A stretch of 27,229 nucleotides of DNA from NCBI GenBank assembly GCA_045599805.1, contig JAZRWQ010000012.1:1-27229 (forward strand), read 5' to 3'. The notes below the pieces were generated by a model. That model did no database searches. It was given only the letters and a program-made list of their open reading frames with translations, and was not told the origin of the DNA. Shown piece by piece: positions 23,331-27,229 of the stretch. Source of the stretch: JAZRWQ01 sp045599805. Lineage in GTDB: Bacteria > Bacillota > Clostridia > Oscillospirales > UMGS1783. Position numbers and translations under genes: made by a program. Positions within the stretch are counted from its first letter, which is position 1; every line of letters starts with the position of its first letter.

Positions 23331-25014
23331 CCGTTTAAAGCGAAGCATACTCATAATTGAAGACAACGAGCTTAACCGCGAGATGTTGAAGGCGATACTG
23401 GAGACTGACTATTACATAGTAGAGGCAGCGGACGGCGAAGAGGGACTGAAAATACTGAAAAAGCACTACAAGGATTTGTCGCTTGTTCTGCTTGACGTGC
23501 AGATGCCCCGCATGAACGGCTACGAATTTCTGGAAAAGTACAGCGCAGACAGCCTTATTTCCGCCGTTCCCGTAATAGTAACCACCGGCAGCAGCATTTC
23601 CGACGATGAGGAAAGATGCCTTGCCATGGGCGCATCCGATTTTGTTACGAAGCCCTACAATCCGCGCATAATCCTGCGACGCATCGAGGCAATCATCCGA
23701 CTTACGGAATCATTGACCACCTTAAAAGAGGTAGAATACGATACCCTTACCGGACTTTATACCCGAAGCGCATTTTATCATTATGCCAAGGAGCGCCTTC
23801 GTCATTCTATAAAGGATCAGGATATGGTGCTTATAAACGTTGAGGGCTTCTCCTACATCAACGAGCGCTACGGCGAGGCCATGGGTGATGAGCTGCTTAT
23901 ACATATAGGCAAAAAAATGCGTGAGCTGAATACGCATAATTCCACCTTCTGCCGCTACCATGCCGACAGATTCGCCGTGATATACGACCGTGACGATACC
24001 GGCCACAACGAAAACATCACCCGTTTTATATCCTATGTGCATGAGGGCGCGCCTCTTGACGAATTTACTGTAAAGATCTCGGTTTATGAAAAGGTGCCGA
24101 GAGATTTGCCCGTAAGCGTGCTTTGCGACAGGCTTGCCATGGCGCTTGACCGCATACGCCACCAGTACAACACCGACGTATGCTACTACACCAAGGAAAT
24201 GACGGAGGCGTTAAAGCGCAAGCACCGCATTGAGGAAACGATGGAGGATGGCATCACCAACAACGAGTTCAAGATATACTATCAGCCCAAGCACGATGCA
24301 CAAACCGGCGCGATAGTCGGCGCGGAGGCGCTCGTAAGATGGCAGCATCCCGAATTCGGTCTGCTTCCCCCGATACAGTTCATCCCTCTTTTCGAGGAAA
24401 ACGGATTCATTTCGCATCTTGATTTCCATATATGGGAAAGGGTTTGCAAAACCATGCGAAGCTGGGCGGATGAGGGCATAACCCCCGTACCCGTTTCGGT
24501 AAACGCATCACGCCGCGACTTTCTGGCGGTGGACGATAAAAACAAGATACTTGACGTAATAACAAAATACGGACTTGACAAGAGGAATCTTCATATAGAA
24601 ATAACCGAATCGCTCGGCATTGAGGACGGTATGATCTCAAGGAAGATAAAGGCTCTGCACGATATGGGAATCACCGTGGAGCTGGACGATTTCGGCGCCG
24701 GCCAATCATCGCTCAGCGCACTGAGAAACATACCCATGGACATAGTTAAGCTCGATATGAGCTTTATAAAGGAGCTTGACAAGCAAAAAGAGATAGTGGG
24801 CATGATAATTTCCCTTGTGCACGCGCTCGGGCATAAAACCGTTGCCGAGGGCGTTGAAACGGGAAAACAGCTTGATATGCTCAGGGAGCTGGGCTGTGAT
24901 ATGATCCAGGGCTACTACTATTCAAAGCCTTTGCCCGAAGAGGAATTCAAAAAATATCTCAAATACTGGGGAGGCGACTTTAAATGGCCGAAAAAGCTTT
25001 TTACGATAGGATAG
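23323..25014 (+). CDS. Response regulator REC - degenerate GGDEF - EAL, predicted c-di-GMP phosphodiesterase
   Basis: This protein has 563 residues. The receiver domain (about 6-127) has D58 (VLLDVQMPRMNG) and K110 (FVTKPYNP). The GGDEF-like domain (about 136-290) keeps YDTLTGLYTRSAF, but its active site is HADRF (213-217) instead of GGDEF, so it is not expected to make c-di-GMP. The EAL domain (about 303-555) looks catalytic: E335 (GAEALVRW), N394, E426 (IEITES), D455-D456 (ELDDFGAG), K476, E509 (VAEGVET) and Q529 (QGYYYSKP). Phosphorylation of D58 would thus probably regulate hydrolysis of c-di-GMP to pGpG. It overlaps the kinase gene by eight bases and the HPt gene by 31. Confidence 0.92.
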   Translation: MDNRLKRSILIIEDNELNREMLKAILETDYYIVEAADGEEGLKILKKHYKDLSLVLLDVQMPRMNGYEFLEKYSADSLISAVPVIVTTGSSISDDEERCLAMGASDFVTKPYNPRIILRRIEAIIRLTESLTTLKEVEYDTLTGLYTRSAFYHYAKERLRHSIKDQDMVLINVEGFSYINERYGEAMGDELLIHIGKKMRELNTHNSTFCRYHADRFAVIYDRDDTGHNENITRFISYVHEGAPLDEFTVKISVYEKVPRDLPVSVLCDRLAMALDRIRHQYNTDVCYYTKEMTEALKRKHRIEETMEDGITNNEFKIYYQPKHDAQTGAIVGAEALVRWQHPEFGLLPPIQFIPLFEENGFISHLDFHIWERVCKTMRSWADEGITPVPVSVNASRRDFLAVDDKNKILDVITKYGLDKRNLHIEITESLGIEDGMISRKIKALHDMGITVELDDFGAGQSSLSALRNIPMDIVKLDMSFIKELDKQKEIVGMIISLVHALGHKTVAEGVETGKQLDMLRELGCDMIQGYYYSKPLPEEEFKKYLKYWGGDFKWPKKLFTIG

Positions 25015-25349
25015 GCGGAAGCTACGACGAGGCAAAAGCGCGGCTTATGAGCGATGCTTTCATAAAGCGCTTCGTTTTAAAATTCAAGGATGATAAAAGC
25101 TTTCCCGATATGTGTGAAGCAATAAAGCGTGAGGACTGGGAGGGCGCATTCCCCTTTGCCCATACTCTTAAGGGCGTTGCGCTTAATCTCTCTTTAAAAA
25201 AACTGTCCGGTGCCGCCGTTACGCTTACCGATGCGCTCCGCCCCGAAAACAGAGGCTCGCTCGACAGGGAAAAGATAAACGAATATCTCAAATCGGTCGA
25301 AACCGAATACGAGGCGGTTATGAACGCCATGCCGCTTCTGGAGGAATAG
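24984..25349 (+). CDS. HPt (histidine phosphotransfer) protein
   Basis: This 121-residue, all-helical protein has the phosphoryl-accepting histidine H60 in FAHTLKGVALNLSLKKLSGAA, the standard HPt motif (H-x-L-K-G). HPt proteins carry phosphate between two receiver domains. Here the obvious partners are the hybrid kinase receiver (D561) and the REC of the EAL protein (D58), both encoded just upstream. The start lies 31 bases inside the preceding gene in another frame, preceded by GGGGAGG (24968-24974), so translation is coupled. The next gene begins one base after its stop codon. Confidence 0.9.
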   Translation: MAEKAFYDRIGGSYDEAKARLMSDAFIKRFVLKFKDDKSFPDMCEAIKREDWEGAFPFAHTLKGVALNLSLKKLSGAAVTLTDALRPENRGSLDREKINEYLKSVETEYEAVMNAMPLLEE

Positions 25350-25350
25350 C

Positions 25351-27229
25351 ATGAACATTCAGGTGCAGGTCTGCGGACTGATAATAATCCTTTTGCTCAT
25401 ACTTTTTTACAAAACACAGCGCACGCTGCATTTATACCGCGAGCGCATATTCTTCATAGTTCTGCGCTGCGCGCTTATCACGCTGGCTGCCGACATACTT
25501 TCGGTGATCGCGATACATTACCGCGCATATATCCCCGAATGGCTGATGCACGCCGCCTGCAAGGCGTATCTTCTCGCGATACTCACCTCCGGCTTTGCCG
25601 CTTTGTTCTACGTGCTTGTGGACATTATAAATGAGGACAGACGCAAAAAGCTTCTGCGCCTTACGGCGCTGCTTCTCGCCGTTGAATATATCGCGATAAT
25701 CCTCGCGCCGATATCCGTTTTCGAAGAGGGGCGCGTGGTATACTCCGAGGGGCTTGCGGTAGTTATAACCTACGTATTCGATATCGCCTACATAGTGGCA
25801 ACGCTTATTATCGCCATATTAAACCTTTCCAAATCGAATCCGCGCCGTTCATGGGCGGTCATCGCCTGGATGAGCTGCTGGATAGTCGCCGCCGCGATAC
25901 AGTATTTCAATAACGAGCTTTTGCTCGTAGGCTTTTCGGGCGCAATCGGCATGGTTATCCTTTACGTTATGCTCGAATCACCCGAGGCGAACCTTGATAA
26001 GCAGTTCAACTGCTTCAACTCCTACGCCTTTGACGTTTACTGCCGCGACATGAAGGACCATAAAAAGCCCTTTTCACTTCTCGAAATAGACCTTGTAAAC
26101 AAAAATATCCCCGACACCGTTCCTTTCCACGCGATAAAGACGCCGATAAAGGTGGTTTCCATGATATCGCAGGTCAGCGGCGTTAAGGTTTTCAAGAATG
26201 TGGACTATTCGATATACGTCGTAAGCGAAAGCCCGTCGCGCCTGCGCGAGGTGTACGGCGTATGCCGCGACTATATCGAGCCGCACGGTATTTTGAAGCA
26301 GATAGAATTCATGCTTTTAAAGGACAATGAGGCATATAAAAACAGCATTGACCTTGCCGAGCTTTTGAGATACTGCGGCCATTTATGCGCCGAGCGCACC
26401 GGCGAGCTTATCGAGGTAACCGACGGCATGATAGCAAGCTTCCGCGAAGAGGGAAACATCGCCGAGGAAATAAAGAACGCCCTTGAGGAGGACAGAGTTG
26501 AGGTATTTTTACAGCCGATATACTCCTTCTCATCCAAGAGCTTTGAAACGGCGGAGGCGCTTGTTCGCATCCGCGACAGGGCAGGGCAGATGGTAAGTCC
26601 CGGGCTGTTCATCCCCGTTGCCGAAAAGCGCGGACTTATCGTTGAGTTGGGCGAGCGCATCTTCGAAAAGGTTTGCGCGTTTATATCCAAAGAAGGACTT
26701 ACCGACTACGGCGTGCGCTATATCGAGGTAAATCTCTCGGTAGTACAGTGCGAAAAGCGCGAGCTTGCCGACCAGCTCACCGAAACCATGCGCCGCCACG
26801 GCATAAGCCCCAACCAGGTAAACTTTGAAATAACCGAAACCGGCTCGATAAAAACAAAGATACCCCTTCTGGAAAACATGAATAAGCTCACACTAAAGGG
26901 AACAACCTTCTCTCTGGACGATTTCGGCAAGGGCGAATCCAACCTCATCTACCTTATAGATATGCCCGTTTCGATACTGAAGATGGACTGCGATCTTACC
27001 AAGTCCTACTACACCAGCAAAAAGGCACAGCACGTTATCCACAGCGTTATCGACCTTGCCCATTCTTTAGGGCTTAAGGTAGTTGCCGAGGGAATCGAAA
27101 CCGAAGAGGAGCTTTCGATAATCCAAAACACCGGCGTTGACTTCATTCAGGGCTTCTACTTCTCGCGCCCCATGTCCATGCCCGAATACCTCGAATTCAT
27201 AAAAACGCATAATTCCCTGTCCGCCGCGC
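25351..27229 (+). CDS. 7TM - degenerate GGDEF - EAL protein, predicted membrane c-di-GMP phosphodiesterase (3' end outside window)
   Basis: An uninterrupted frame of 626 codons starts at the ATG 25351 and runs off the window. About seven membrane helices lie in residues 6-208, resembling the layout of the kinase sensor region. A very degenerate GGDEF-like segment follows (about 216-370). It opens with FNCFNSYAFDVYCRD, lacks any GGDEF box and reads NVDYSIYVVSES near that place. The EAL domain (about 375-620) appears complete: E402 (ETAEALVRI), N461 (EVNLS), E493 (FEITET), D523-D524 (SLDDFGKG), K544, E580 (VAEGIETEEE) and Q600 (QGFYFSRP). Few residues should remain beyond the edge. The start follows the HPt stop by one base. 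It is probably a second phosphodiesterase with its own signal input. Because it has no stop in the window, the length is a minimum. Confidence 0.88.
   Translation, partial: MNIQVQVCGLIIILLLILFYKTQRTLHLYRERIFFIVLRCALITLAADILSVIAIHYRAYIPEWLMHAACKAYLLAILTSGFAALFYVLVDIINEDRRKKLLRLTALLLAVEYIAIILAPISVFEEGRVVYSEGLAVVITYVFDIAYIVATLIIAILNLSKSNPRRSWAVIAWMSCWIVAAAIQYFNNELLLVGFSGAIGMVILYVMLESPEANLDKQFNCFNSYAFDVYCRDMKDHKKPFSLLEIDLVNKNIPDTVPFHAIKTPIKVVSMISQVSGVKVFKNVDYSIYVVSESPSRLREVYGVCRDYIEPHGILKQIEFMLLKDNEAYKNSIDLAELLRYCGHLCAERTGELIEVTDGMIASFREEGNIAEEIKNALEEDRVEVFLQPIYSFSSKSFETAEALVRIRDRAGQMVSPGLFIPVAEKRGLIVELGERIFEKVCAFISKEGLTDYGVRYIEVNLSVVQCEKRELADQLTETMRRHGISPNQVNFEITETGSIKTKIPLLENMNKLTLKGTTFSLDDFGKGESNLIYLIDMPVSILKMDCDLTKSYYTSKKAQHVIHSVIDLAHSLGLKVVAEGIETEEELSIIQNTGVDFIQGFYFSRPMSMPEYLEFIKTHNSLSAA

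Noticed and set aside
24984..25014. 31-base overlap as a sign of a frameshift or REC-EAL-HPt fusion
   Set aside because: The EAL protein ends normally after its last conserved helix and the HPt gene has its own ribosome binding site, so this is ordinary translational coupling.

Overview
The window is a chromosomal segment of a Firmicute, most likely an uncultured gut-type Clostridia (Oscillospirales/Ruminococcaceae-like). The grounds are the minimal NifS/NifU pair, a V-type ATPase operon in the Enterococcus/Clostridia gene order, a single-chain glycyl-tRNA synthetase, an ECF S component, a TasA/camelysin-type signal peptide, strong AGGAGG ribosome binding sites and dispersed hairpin and heptamer repeats of the sort seen in gut clostridia. 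The assignment rests on gene content only. No rRNA, tRNA, CRISPR array, transposase or phage gene was seen.

Left part (1-5909). On the minus strand: the N-terminus of a putative ArsP_2-type metal exporter (cut by the window edge) and an rnhA-iscS-iscU cluster. A 400-base intergenic region with several hairpins and a 17-bp long-range inverted repeat leads into a 1010-residue secreted TasA-like/GLUG-repeat protein on the plus strand, which ends at two strong terminators.

Middle left (5912-10067), all minus strand: an overlapping pyridoxine kinase / ECF S-component / glycyl-tRNA synthetase operon, an intergenic block of 7-bp tandem repeats, and a pair of small exported single-pass membrane proteins, one with BspA-type leucine-rich repeats, which share a C-terminal membrane motif.

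Middle (10111-18987), plus strand: a complete V-type ATPase operon with a near-consensus promoter, led by an uncharacterised 82-residue membrane protein and followed by subunits in the order H/F-I-K-E-C-F/G-A-B-D. The K subunit keeps every residue known to hold Na+ in Enterococcus hirae NtpK, so the machine is probably Na+-translocating. A bidirectional terminator separates it from the next block.

Right part (19032-27229). A nucleoside hydrolase and a stand-alone condensation/acetyltransferase-fold enzyme lie on the minus strand. Divergent from them, with facing promoters, is a tightly overlapping plus-strand signalling operon: a 7TM hybrid histidine kinase, a REC-(degenerate GGDEF)-EAL protein, an HPt protein and a 7TM-(degenerate GGDEF)-EAL protein that runs off the window. 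Together they look like a complete phosphorelay controlling c-di-GMP hydrolysis, with two apparently intact EAL phosphodiesterases and no active diguanylate cyclase. This module is the most system-like part of the window.
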